DNA of 42,850 nt, taken from positions 1 to 42,850 of the forward strand of contig JACWEB010000006.1 in NCBI GenBank assembly GCA_014653715.1. The letters are read 5' to 3'. Under the pieces are notes generated by a model. The model was not told the origin of the DNA. It did no database searches and saw only the letters and a list, made by a program, of their open reading frames with translations. Positions 29,205-37,864 of the stretch are shown in pieces; position 1 is the first letter of the stretch, and every line of letters starts with the position of its first letter. Made by a program: the position numbers and the translations under genes. The stretch is from Pelagibacterales bacterium SAG-MED31 (GTDB taxonomy: Bacteria > Pseudomonadota > Alphaproteobacteria > HIMB59 > GCA-002718135).

Positions 29205-30311
29205 ATGACAATAGTTAACTCTTGGAATGAATGGGATCCTTTAAAACATGTAATTGTTGGTACAGTTGAGCACTCGAATATTCCACCAATGGAACCTGCA
29301 TTGGAACCTAAAATTAGTAAAGATAGTGGTATGGCTGGATCTCATGGACCGCGCCCAAGTGAAGCTATAGAAAAAGCAAATATACAACTTGATAATTTTG
29401 TTAAAATTCTTGAGTCACATAATATAAAGGTAGACCGTCCAACACCTATTGATTTTACCAAAGCAATTCAAACACCTGACTGGTCAAATGATGGACAATT
29501 TGGATCTATGCCCCCAAGGGATGTTATCTTAACTGTTGGTAATGAGATGTTAGAAGCTCCAATGTCATATCGTTGTAGATGGTTTGAATATCTTGCTTAC
29601 AGACCTTTACTTGAAAAGTACTATGATGAAGATCCTAATATGCGATGGGAGTCTGCTCCAAAACCAAGATTAACTAGCGCTACGTATAAGTCTAATTATT
29701 TACCTGAAGGAATTACTGAGGAAGAAAGGTATAAAAAAATTGAAGACAGAGATATGATTTTAACAGAACAAGAGCCATTGTTTGATGCAGCTGAAATATT
29801 ACGTTTTGGAAAAGATTTATTTTATCACAATAATTTTACTTCAAATTTAAAAGGATTAAATTGGTTAAAAAGACATTTCCCACATCACCGTGTTCATCAA
29901 GTTAATTTACCAGGGGAGTTAATTCCCACTCATATAGACGCTTGTTTTACACCAATTAAACCTGGTGTGATTATTATAAATCCAAATAGAAAAATTTCTA
30001 ATGAACAAAGAAAAATCTTCGATGATAACAAATGGGAAATTATTGATGCAGCACCATCAGTTCATAATACTCCTCCACCAATGTGCTATTCATCAATTTG
30101 GTTATCTATGAACGTTCTTATTTTAAACCCTACAACTATTTGTGTTGAGGCATCAGAAGAAAAGATGATTAAGCAAATGGAAGACTTTGGTATGACGGTA
30201 GTTCCTGTTCCTTTTAGAGATGTATATGCTTTTGGAGGAAGTCTTCATTGTGCAACAACAGATGTTTATAGGGATGGAGAATGTGAAGACTACTTTCCTA
30301 AACAACTATAA
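29205..30311 (+). CDS. Arginine:X amidinotransferase (glycine amidinotransferase-like)
   Basis: A pentein-fold amidinotransferase of 368 residues. It would transfer the amidino group of arginine to an amine acceptor such as glycine, giving ornithine and a guanidino compound. The catalytic triad of the family is intact: Asp204 in ILRFGKDLF, His243 in PTHIDACF and Cys349 in GGSLHCATTD. The segment KWLSMNVLML of the animal enzyme has the counterpart IWLSMNVLIL. It is shorter than animal AGAT (423), which has a targeting peptide. The acceptor cannot be read from sequence. It heads a plus-strand run of eight catabolic genes and lies 2 bases before the EutA-like gene. Confidence 0.88.
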   Translation: MTIVNSWNEWDPLKHVIVGTVEHSNIPPMEPALEPKISKDSGMAGSHGPRPSEAIEKANIQLDNFVKILESHNIKVDRPTPIDFTKAIQTPDWSNDGQFGSMPPRDVILTVGNEMLEAPMSYRCRWFEYLAYRPLLEKYYDEDPNMRWESAPKPRLTSATYKSNYLPEGITEEERYKKIEDRDMILTEQEPLFDAAEILRFGKDLFYHNNFTSNLKGLNWLKRHFPHHRVHQVNLPGELIPTHIDACFTPIKPGVIIINPNRKISNEQRKIFDDNKWEIIDAAPSVHNTPPPMCYSSIWLSMNVLILNPTTICVEASEEKMIKQMEDFGMTVVPVPFRDVYAFGGSLHCATTDVYRDGECEDYFPKQL

Positions 30312-30313
30312 CC

Positions 30314-31066
30314 ATGAGTAGCTTTATACAAAATGATTTAACACCAGATATTATCAAAACTACCAATCCTAAAGTTGGTGTAATTGCTTTATCAACTGAC
30401 TTTACTATAGAGCAAGATTATAGGAGTATTTGTCATCAAATTCCCTTAGACATCTTTGTTAATCGTATACCATTTGAAAATCCTTTAAATCATGAAAATT
30501 ATTTAAAAATGGCTAATCATATCAGTAGTGTTTCTGAGCAGATTTTACCATCTCAACATATAGATATCATTGCATATGGATGTACTTCTGGAACAATTGC
30601 TATTGGTTCAAAAAAAATAAAAGAAGAGATTAATAAAGCAAAGCCAAATGCTAAAGTCACAACACCCATAACGGCAGCTTTAAAAGCTTTTAAACACCTA
30701 GGATTAAAAAATATAGCTGTTCTCACCCCTTATCCAAAAGATGTAAATGTAACCGTTTATAATTATTTGAATGATAATAATATCAATGTTGAATCTTTTA
30801 GTTCTTTTAATTTAGAATATGATTCTGAAATTGCCCAAGTAAGTTTAGATAGTTTGGAGAAAGAAATTACAAAAATAGCTCTTAGTAAAGTTGATGGATT
30901 GTTTGTTTCTTGTACTGCACTTAAAATTGTAGATGTTTTAGATAGAATAGAAAAAAACCAAAATACTATAGTAATATCGAGTAATCAGGCTATTATTTGG
31001 GATTGCTTGAGGTCAGTTGGTATTGACTCAAAAATTGAAGGCTATGGTAAATTACTTGTTAGCTGA
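30314..31066 (+). CDS. eutA: EutA-like maleate isomerase / Asp-Glu racemase family protein
   Basis: A 250-residue member of the Asp/Glu/hydantoin racemase-maleate isomerase superfamily, most like EutA of hydroxyectoine utilisation. The two catalytic cysteines are Cys90 in YGCTSGT and Cys200 in FVSCTALKI, each in one half of the pseudo-symmetric fold. Its order with EutB- and EutC-like genes downstream supports the name. The reaction of EutA is not firmly known; an isomerase or racemase role on a hydroxylated C4 amino acid is a reasonable guess. The gap to the next gene is 37 bases. Confidence 0.78.
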   Translation: MSSFIQNDLTPDIIKTTNPKVGVIALSTDFTIEQDYRSICHQIPLDIFVNRIPFENPLNHENYLKMANHISSVSEQILPSQHIDIIAYGCTSGTIAIGSKKIKEEINKAKPNAKVTTPITAALKAFKHLGLKNIAVLTPYPKDVNVTVYNYLNDNNINVESFSSFNLEYDSEIAQVSLDSLEKEITKIALSKVDGLFVSCTALKIVDVLDRIEKNQNTIVISSNQAIIWDCLRSVGIDSKIEGYGKLLVS

Positions 31067-31103
31067 AATATGAAATTTTTAAACCAAATAAATGTAAATT
31101 ATT

Positions 31104-32054
31104 TTGATTAGTTTAGAAAAAATTAAGCAAGCTCACAAAGCGATATCTCCCTATATTAATAGAACACCTTTGGTATTATCTAATTATTTATCTAAAAATA
31201 GAATTGTTAAATTAAAATTAGAGTCTCTTCAAATTACTAACTCCTTTAAATTACGTGGCGCTACGAATAAATTATTGTCATTAAATAATGAGCAAAAACA
31301 AAAAGGTGTAATTGCCGTATCTACAGGTAATCATGGTAAGGGAGTTGCTTATGCCTCTAGTGTACTGGGAATACATTCAACTATTTACATGTCTTCAATG
31401 GTTCCTCAATATCGCAAAGAAGCAATTGAAGCTTTAGGAGCTAAAGTTGAGATAATTGGTAACAATAGTGATGAGGCAGATTTGTATGCGAAAAACCTAG
31501 CAAAAGAAAAAAACATTACATTGGTGCATCCTTTTGATGATGAAGAGGTAATTGCTGGTCAGGGTACTGTTGGTCTAGAAATGTTAGAAGATTTTCCTGA
31601 AGTTGATACTGTCATTATACCTACATCAGGCGGTGGTTTAATTGGAGGTATTGCTCTAGCTATTAAACTACAAAAACCATCTGTTAAAATAATTGCAGTT
31701 TCTATGGAAAGAGGACCTTCAATGTTTGAGAGTTTAAAAAATGGTAAGCCAACAGATGTTGAAGAATTAGAAACTTTAGCTGATTGTTTGGGAGGTAGTA
31801 TTGGTTTGGATAATCAATATACTTTTAAAATAGCACAGGAGACAATCGATGATTTTGTTCTTGTAAATGAAAATAAAATTGCTGAGGGTATAAAATTTAA
31901 TTTTGTTGAACACAAGCTTGTTACTGAGGGAGCTGCAGCTACTGGAGTTATGGTAGTTAAAGACAATATGTCAAAAAAATTAGGTAAAAACATAATCAGT
32001 TTAATTTGTGGTGGAAATATAGACGCAAATTTATTTAATAAAATAATAGCGTGA
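31104..32054 (+). CDS. eutB: EutB-like PLP-dependent dehydratase (threonine/hydroxyaspartate dehydratase family)
   Basis: A fold-type-II PLP enzyme of 316 residues. Lys49 in TNSFKLRGA is the PLP lysine, STGNHGKGVAYA is near residue 74 and the glycine loop is TSGGGLIGG. It belongs with threonine/serine dehydratases. Within the group it could be EutB of hydroxyectoine utilisation or BhcB, the beta-hydroxyaspartate dehydratase. The start is TTG; an in-frame TAA at 31095 allows only ATT codons as alternatives upstream. Its stop overlaps the EutC-like start by 4 bases (GTGA), which suggests that the two products act on the same intermediate. Confidence 0.82.
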   Translation: MISLEKIKQAHKAISPYINRTPLVLSNYLSKNRIVKLKLESLQITNSFKLRGATNKLLSLNNEQKQKGVIAVSTGNHGKGVAYASSVLGIHSTIYMSSMVPQYRKEAIEALGAKVEIIGNNSDEADLYAKNLAKEKNITLVHPFDDEEVIAGQGTVGLEMLEDFPEVDTVIIPTSGGGLIGGIALAIKLQKPSVKIIAVSMERGPSMFESLKNGKPTDVEELETLADCLGGSIGLDNQYTFKIAQETIDDFVLVNENKIAEGIKFNFVEHKLVTEGAAATGVMVVKDNMSKKLGKNIISLICGGNIDANLFNKIIA

Positions 32055-33034
32055 CTTTAATTCTTAATTCAACTGAGATTAAGGACTGTGTAAAATTTAA
32101 TGCAAAACTGATTCCTGTAATTGAAGATGCTTTTAAAAGTTTATCACTAGGCAAAACAGTAATGCCTCCAATACTAAGAGTTGATATTGTAAAATATCAT
32201 GGAGAGTCAGATGTTAAAGCTGCATACATAGAGGGCTTAGATAGTTTTGCAGTGAAAGTAGCATCAGGTTTTTTTAATAATCCAAAGTTAGGACTACCTT
32301 CTAGTAATGGTTTAATGATTCTTTTAGACTCACAAACTGGAGTAATAAAATCAGTCTTATTGGATAAAGGTTATTTAACTGATGTAAGAACAGCTATTGC
32401 GGGAGCAATTGCTTCAAAATATTTATCTAACTCAAACTCATCAACAGTTGCAATAGTCGGAACAGGAATACAAGCACGAATGCAGCTCGAGGCACTTACT
32501 TTAGTTAGAGATATTAAAAATGTAAATGTATGGTCACGAGATATAAAGAAAGCTCATGCTTACATTGAAAATGTAGGTAAAAACATTAATCTCAATTTTC
32601 AAGCATTTGATATCATCAACGAAGTTGTTAAAACGGCTGATATATTAATTACAACTACCCCAAGTAAAAAACCTCTCATTGACTTTTCTGCATTACCTAA
32701 GGGAATACACATAACCGCAATGGGCTCAGATGCAGAAGAAAAAAATGAATTAGATCCTAATATAATTAAAAATTGTGATGCTTATGTGCCAGACAGTCAG
32801 GGTCAAACAAGCATCTTAGGCGAGTTAAATCATGCTATTAAAAACAATTTAATCAAAAATGACATGATCTTTAATGACCTAGGAAAAATTATTTTAAATC
32901 CAGAATTAGGGAGAAAAAATACTCACGATATTACCGTAGCAGATTTAACAGGTACAGGTGTTCAAGACACTGCTATAGCTAGTTACGCTTACTCAATTGC
33001 TTTAAATAAAAATCTAGGAAAGAAAGTAGAATAG
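32051..33034 (+). CDS. eutC: EutC-like imino acid reductase (ornithine cyclodeaminase/mu-crystallin family)
   Basis: A 327-residue protein of the ornithine cyclodeaminase/mu-crystallin family. The Rossmann nucleotide motif AIVGTGIQARMQLEAL begins near residue 134. KGYLTDVRTAIAGAIASKYL near residue 106 is family-typical. Members reduce cyclic or linear imines, for example iminosuccinate (BhcD) or pyrroline-2-carboxylate, or act in hydroxyectoine use (EutC). The GTG start overlaps eutB by 4 bases. A dehydratase followed by an imine reductase would convert a beta-hydroxy amino acid to the plain amino acid. Confidence 0.82.
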   Translation: MTLILNSTEIKDCVKFNAKLIPVIEDAFKSLSLGKTVMPPILRVDIVKYHGESDVKAAYIEGLDSFAVKVASGFFNNPKLGLPSSNGLMILLDSQTGVIKSVLLDKGYLTDVRTAIAGAIASKYLSNSNSSTVAIVGTGIQARMQLEALTLVRDIKNVNVWSRDIKKAHAYIENVGKNINLNFQAFDIINEVVKTADILITTTPSKKPLIDFSALPKGIHITAMGSDAEEKNELDPNIIKNCDAYVPDSQGQTSILGELNHAIKNNLIKNDMIFNDLGKIILNPELGRKNTHDITVADLTGTGVQDTAIASYAYSIALNKNLGKKVE

Positions 33035-33066
33035 GTATAGTCCGTATCTGAAATATTTAAAATTTT

Positions 33067-34509
33067 ATGAATTCAAGTGTAATAGAAAAAACTGCAAATT
33101 ATTTTCGAAGTAAGAATGTTGTACTCCCAACTATAGCTGAGTTGAAAAATCCACATTTAATAAGTGAGGATATTAAAAATAAAGTTTTAAAACTAGATAA
33201 GGATGCAATGGATCCAGTAAATTTATTTAGAGTGCACTGGTTTAACAAAAGAGATCATAGTAAATTTTTAGATGTTCCTGAACATATCGTTTTACCAAGT
33301 GAGTTTACTGGAGTTGATGCAAAAATTATTGTCAATCTTGGTCGTTATTTTCCACTTATTACTGCTCATAAAGTTTTAGCAGCATATGGATGTTTACTTC
33401 CAAGAATTTTAAATGGTACATTTGATTATACGACGCATAAAGCTGTATGGCCATCTACTGGTAATTACTGCAGGGGAGGTGTTGCTATTTCTAAAATATT
33501 AGGTTTTAAAAGTGTGGCTATTCTCCCTGAGGGTATGAGCAAGGAGAGATTTGATTGGCTTGAAAAATGGGTGGAGGATAAAAATGATATTATAAAAACC
33601 ACTGGTACAGAAAGTAACGTAAAAGAAATATATGATGCTTGTAATGAATTAGAAAAAGATAAGAATAATGATATTATCAATCAATTCGATGAATATTATA
33701 ATTATGCAACGCACAGAGCTATTACTGGATCATCTTTTGAAAAATCTTTTTTAAAAGTTAAGGGTGATTCCAATCTTCAAGCTCGGTTTTACGTCTCTGC
33801 TTCTGGCTCAAGTGGCACATTAGCTGCTGGTGATTATTTAAAAGAAAACCTTAATATTAAAATTGCAGTTGTTGAAGCAAATGAATGTCCGACTCTTCTC
33901 TATAATGGGTATGGTGAGCATAATATTCAAGGTATTGGTGATAAACATGTTCCATTAATTCATAATGTGATGAATTCTGATTACGTAGTAGGTGTATCAG
34001 ATGAAGCAACTAATAATCTTAATTTATTATTTAATACGGATGAAGGAAGAGAATATCTAACTAACAGAAGAGGTTTAAATAAAGAGTTTGTTGGGAGACT
34101 TCCAGAATTTGGATTTTCTTCTATCGCAAATATTATTGCTTCTATTAAACTTGCTAAAAAAATGAAATTAACAAAAGATGATGCAATTATTACTGTTGCA
34201 ACAGATGGAGCTGATTTATACGAAACTGAATTAGCAAAAACAAAAAAACAGTTTAGTAAAATTTATGATCAAATAACTTGTGCTGAAATTTTTTCAAAAA
34301 ATTTTGATGCTATTTCAATTGATCATACTTTAGAGTTAAGTCAGATTGATAAAGAGAGAATATTTAACTTGGGCTATTACACATGGGTAGAGCAACAAGG
34401 AACAAGTTTGGAAGAGTTTGAAAATAGAAGAAACCAATCTTTCTGGGATAAGCACTACAAGGATATGATTTCACTTGATGAAAAAATTAAAGAGTTTAAT
34501 TCTCTTTAA
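33067..34509 (+). CDS. Fold-type-II PLP-dependent enzyme of unknown substrate
   Basis: A 480-residue protein of the cysteine synthase/tryptophan synthase beta superfamily, longer than typical members (300-350). The likely PLP lysine is Lys102 (PLITAHKVLAAYG). The phosphate loop STGNYCRGG starts at Ser130, and a second glycine/serine-rich loop SASGSSGTLAAGDY is near residue 245. About 60 extra N-terminal residues and a charged C-terminal helix region flank the core. I cannot name the reaction; a beta-elimination or beta-replacement on an amino acid is the family expectation. It is the fourth gene after the amidinotransferase and is followed by the M20 gene after 4 bases. Confidence 0.75.
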   Translation: MNSSVIEKTANYFRSKNVVLPTIAELKNPHLISEDIKNKVLKLDKDAMDPVNLFRVHWFNKRDHSKFLDVPEHIVLPSEFTGVDAKIIVNLGRYFPLITAHKVLAAYGCLLPRILNGTFDYTTHKAVWPSTGNYCRGGVAISKILGFKSVAILPEGMSKERFDWLEKWVEDKNDIIKTTGTESNVKEIYDACNELEKDKNNDIINQFDEYYNYATHRAITGSSFEKSFLKVKGDSNLQARFYVSASGSSGTLAAGDYLKENLNIKIAVVEANECPTLLYNGYGEHNIQGIGDKHVPLIHNVMNSDYVVGVSDEATNNLNLLFNTDEGREYLTNRRGLNKEFVGRLPEFGFSSIANIIASIKLAKKMKLTKDDAIITVATDGADLYETELAKTKKQFSKIYDQITCAEIFSKNFDAISIDHTLELSQIDKERIFNLGYYTWVEQQGTSLEEFENRRNQSFWDKHYKDMISLDEKIKEFNSL

Positions 34510-34513
34510 TAAA

Positions 34514-35671
34514 ATGAAAACTAACGGACTGCATAATCAATTAGTTGAATGGAGGCATGATTTACACATGCATCCACAGATAAGTTTTGAAGAAGAATAT
34601 GCTTCAAATAAAGTAGCTAATTTATTAAAAGAATTTGGGATAGAGGTGCATCAAGGAATTGCTAAAACTGGTGTGGTAGGGGTATTAAAAAAAGGAAACA
34701 GTAATAAAAGCATTGGTATAAGAGCAGATATGGATGCATTACCAATCAATGAAATAAATACTTTTTCTTATAAATCTACAATTGAGAATAGAATGCATGC
34801 TTGTGGTCATGATGGACATACAACAATGTTATTAGGTGCAGCAAAATACTTAGCCAAACAAGGCAATTTTGATGGGACTGTATATTTTATTTTTCAACCT
34901 GATGAAGAAAATACTTTGGGTGCTAAGACAATGATTGAGGAAGGTTTATTTACTAAGTTTTCAATTGATGAAGTTTACGGTATGCATAACATTCCAGGGA
35001 TGGAAGCTGGAACATTTGGAACAAGAAAAGGTGGAATTACTACCAGCGAAAATTTATTTGAAATCTCTATAAATGGTAAAGGGGGTCACGCAGCTTTACC
35101 CCATATGAGTAAAGACACGATTACAATAGGTAGTCAGATAATAGTAGCTTTACAAACTATTGTTTCTCGTAAATTAGATCCTGTAGATGCAGGCGTGGTA
35201 TCTGTGACTGAATTTATTACTGATGGAAAAAAAAATGTATTACCTGGTAATGGTTTAATCAAAGGAGATGCTAGAGCATTTAATGAAAAAACTAATACAA
35301 TAATTGAGCAAAGTATGCGTCAACTCGCAAATGGTATTTGTGATTCTTATGGAATTTCTTGTGATGTAAAGTATAAAACAACTTGCCCAATGACTTTTAA
35401 TAAACCGGAACAAGCTGAGGCGGCAACAAGAGCTGCAATTACATTGTTAGGAAACGATAGCTGTAATGGTGATATTGAACCCAGACCTTTTTCAGAAGAT
35501 TTTTCTATCATGTCAGAAAATACCCCAGGGTGTTTTGTATTAATGGGCAATGGAACTAAAGGATCACAAGGAAGGCCTTTGCACTCAGCAGATTATGATT
35601 TTAATGATGAATTATTAGTAAAAGGCTCTTCTTATTGGGTAGAATTAGCAGAACAACAATTGCAAAAATAG
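34514..35671 (+). CDS. M20D-family amidohydrolase (N-acyl amino acid deacylase)
   Basis: A metal-dependent amidohydrolase of 385 residues of the hippurate/IAA-amino acid hydrolase group. Metal-site segments are HACGHDGHT near residue 95 and QPDEEN near residue 131. GIRADMDALPINE lies near residue 70 and NGKGGHAALPH in the dimerisation domain. I chose ATG 34514, four bases after the previous stop, over an in-frame ATG inside the previous gene. In ectoine clusters the deacetylase EutE/DoeB belongs to another family, so this protein could be a functional stand-in. Hydrolysis of an N-acylated amino acid is the safe call. Confidence 0.85.
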   Translation: MKTNGLHNQLVEWRHDLHMHPQISFEEEYASNKVANLLKEFGIEVHQGIAKTGVVGVLKKGNSNKSIGIRADMDALPINEINTFSYKSTIENRMHACGHDGHTTMLLGAAKYLAKQGNFDGTVYFIFQPDEENTLGAKTMIEEGLFTKFSIDEVYGMHNIPGMEAGTFGTRKGGITTSENLFEISINGKGGHAALPHMSKDTITIGSQIIVALQTIVSRKLDPVDAGVVSVTEFITDGKKNVLPGNGLIKGDARAFNEKTNTIIEQSMRQLANGICDSYGISCDVKYKTTCPMTFNKPEQAEAATRAAITLLGNDSCNGDIEPRPFSEDFSIMSENTPGCFVLMGNGTKGSQGRPLHSADYDFNDELLVKGSSYWVELAEQQLQK

Positions 35672-35693
35672 TTATTTCTTATGAAAATTCGAG

Positions 35694-36842
35694 ATGTTTA
35701 AAAAAAATCTTGAAAACTTACAAATAACTCTTCAGGAAAATAACATTGATCTAGCTATAATTACTGATGACGACTCACTTTATTATTTTACTGGTTATTA
35801 TGATTTTTTACATATGTCATTTGGACGACCTACTATTTTATTGGTACCAAAAGACTCAGAAACTATCTTGATTACCCCTCTGATTGATGCTCATTTGGTT
35901 AAGAAAAATTGTCCAGTTGATAAAATAGTTACATGGAACGATGGTATTGACAATGAATGGAGAGAATATCTACCAAAATACATAAAAAAAAATTTAGTTA
36001 TAGCAACTGAAAAATTTAAAATTAGTACTTTGGTATTAAATTACATATCTTCTTTATGTGATGAAAAATCACTTAGCAATATTTCACCAATATTAGATTC
36101 TATAAGAATGGTTAAAACAGTGGAAGAATTAAAAATTGCAAGGTCAGCTGGAAAAGTTGCAGAAGCAATGATGCGTGCTGGAAAAGAAGCTATAGGACAT
36201 AATGTTCCTGAATATGAAGTGGCATTAGCAACTTCTCAAGCAGGAACAAGAAAAGCCGCCGAAATATTAAAAAAAGAATTTGAAGAAAGTGATATGTCTC
36301 CTTTAATACATTTTCTGCAGATTATGGCCTCTGGTAAAGATTTGCCAAAAACTCATCACCGAGCTTCAACTAAATTATTAAAAGATGGCGACCCTGTCTT
36401 CCTTTGCTTTTGTGGAATGACAAATTTTCATAAGTTTAAACTTGGTTTTGATAGAACATTTTGGTTAAAAGAAATTAACGATAGATCTCAAATTAAAACT
36501 TATGAAACTGCTGTTCAATCACAAAAAGCAGCCCTGAGTGTTTTAGGCCCTGGTGTAAAAGCTGAAGATGTTCATGCAGCTTATGCAGAAGCTATTCAAA
36601 GTGCAGGTTATCCTTATCCTACATTTAGATGTGGAAGAGCAACAGGTTTTAGTATGCTAGAGGAACCTCAGCTAGTAGCAGGAAATAAAACAATATTAAA
36701 ACCAGGAATGGTATTTGCTGTGGATGGATCTGCTAATGAAGAAAACTTTCGTGCTCAAGTTGGAGATAGTTTTATAATAACTGAAAATGGATATGAGCAA
36801 ATAACTAATTTTTCAAAAAATGTTGAGGATTTAATCATCTAA
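35694..36842 (+). CDS. M24-family 'pita-bread' hydrolase lacking metal ligands (creatinase/ectoine hydrolase-like)
   Basis: A 382-residue protein with an N-terminal creatinase-like domain (about 1-140) and a C-terminal M24 domain. Three of the five metal ligands of true aminopeptidases are changed. The first Asp is Cys238 in VFLCFCG, the His of the GHGIG motif is Arg315 in GRATGF, and the last Glu is replaced in QVGDSF. Asp253 and Glu323 remain. The family's metal-independent members are creatinase and ectoine hydrolase EutD/DoeA. The segment YYDFLHMSFGRP resembles creatinase, but other creatinase and DoeA landmarks are not obvious. Calling it Xaa-Pro aminopeptidase would be wrong. Confidence 0.78.
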   Translation: MFKKNLENLQITLQENNIDLAIITDDDSLYYFTGYYDFLHMSFGRPTILLVPKDSETILITPLIDAHLVKKNCPVDKIVTWNDGIDNEWREYLPKYIKKNLVIATEKFKISTLVLNYISSLCDEKSLSNISPILDSIRMVKTVEELKIARSAGKVAEAMMRAGKEAIGHNVPEYEVALATSQAGTRKAAEILKKEFEESDMSPLIHFLQIMASGKDLPKTHHRASTKLLKDGDPVFLCFCGMTNFHKFKLGFDRTFWLKEINDRSQIKTYETAVQSQKAALSVLGPGVKAEDVHAAYAEAIQSAGYPYPTFRCGRATGFSMLEEPQLVAGNKTILKPGMVFAVDGSANEENFRAQVGDSFIITENGYEQITNFSKNVEDLII

Positions 36843-37864
36843 TGTCAATAATTGAAATTTATAATACTCATTGTTGTGGAGAAATAGGAGATGTCATTGT
36901 TTCAGGTGATATTAAATTAGAGGGTCAGACTATATTTGAACAATCAAATTATTTATTTGAAAATAAAAAACTAAGAAACTTTATATTAAATGAGCCAAGA
37001 GGAGGGGTGTTTAAGCATTGTAATTTGATAGTGCCTCCACTAGATAAAAAAGCTTCTGCAGGTTTTATAATTATGGAGCCTGAAGACAATCCTCCAATGA
37101 GTGGCTCAAATAGTATTTGTGTAGCTACCGTATTATTAGAAAAAAACATTATTAAATCAGTTGAACCTTATACTAATTTTACTCTTGAAGCCCCTGGTGG
37201 TTTAATTTCAATAAAAGCTGAAGTAAGAAACAAACTCACAAAATCAGTTGAAATAGAAAACCTACCTTCTTTTGTCAATTTATTAGATGTTAAACTTAAA
37301 ACCAAAAACTTCGGTGAAATAATCGTTAGTACTGTTTTTGGAGGTGATACTTTTATAATATGTAATGCAAATGATTTTAATTTAGCGATCGAACCCAAGA
37401 ATGCCAAAAAATTTGTCGACATATCAAAAGAAATTATAAAAATTGCAAATCAAGAATTTGGTTTTTTGCATCCAACCATACCGTCTTTAGATTATATTTC
37501 ATTTTGCCAATTCATTGAACCTGTGAAAGTAAATAGTTTTCAACAAAAAGAGGGGTGGAACACAGTCTGCATCAGACCTGGTAAATTAGATAGATCACCA
37601 TGTGGAACTGGAACATCAGCGAGATTGGCATTAATGAAAGAAAAAAATGAAATTGATGTTAATGAAATATTTATATCTAGATCAATAATTGGATCAACAT
37701 TTGAGACAAAGATAAAAGAAGAATTTATTAGCAACGGTAAAAAAATGATTAAGCCTTTAATTAAAGGTTCTGCATTTATCACTGGTAAACAAGAACTTTA
37801 TGTTTCCAAAAATGATCCATTTCCAGAAGGCTACAGACTTAATGATACGTGGCCTGATTTTTAA
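36842..37864 (+). CDS. Proline racemase family protein, likely trans-3-hydroxy-L-proline dehydratase
   Basis: A 340-residue diaminopimelate epimerase-fold protein. The first catalytic position is Ser87 (PPMSGSNSI) instead of the Cys of proline racemase. The second, Cys254 in DRSPCGTGTSARLA, is kept. The Ser/Cys pattern is that of trans-3-hydroxy-L-proline dehydratases, which make pyrroline-2-carboxylate; some hydroxyproline epimerases may also vary here. The convergent neighbour is a candidate pyrroline-2-carboxylate reductase, which supports the dehydratase call. The start shares one base with the M24 stop. Confidence 0.8.
   Translation: MSIIEIYNTHCCGEIGDVIVSGDIKLEGQTIFEQSNYLFENKKLRNFILNEPRGGVFKHCNLIVPPLDKKASAGFIIMEPEDNPPMSGSNSICVATVLLEKNIIKSVEPYTNFTLEAPGGLISIKAEVRNKLTKSVEIENLPSFVNLLDVKLKTKNFGEIIVSTVFGGDTFIICNANDFNLAIEPKNAKKFVDISKEIIKIANQEFGFLHPTIPSLDYISFCQFIEPVKVNSFQQKEGWNTVCIRPGKLDRSPCGTGTSARLALMKEKNEIDVNEIFISRSIIGSTFETKIKEEFISNGKKMIKPLIKGSAFITGKQELYVSKNDPFPEGYRLNDTWPDF

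Noticed and set aside
33067-34509. Calling the 480-residue PLP enzyme D-serine dehydratase or diaminopropionate ammonia-lyase
   Set aside because: The PLP-lysine and glycine-loop contexts do not match those enzymes as I know them; only the fold type is supported.
35694-36842. Naming the M24 protein creatinase or ectoine hydrolase outright
   Set aside because: It shares a YYDFLHMSFGRP-like stretch with creatinase, but other landmarks of creatinase and of EutD/DoeA are not evident; only the metal-free M24 class is supported.
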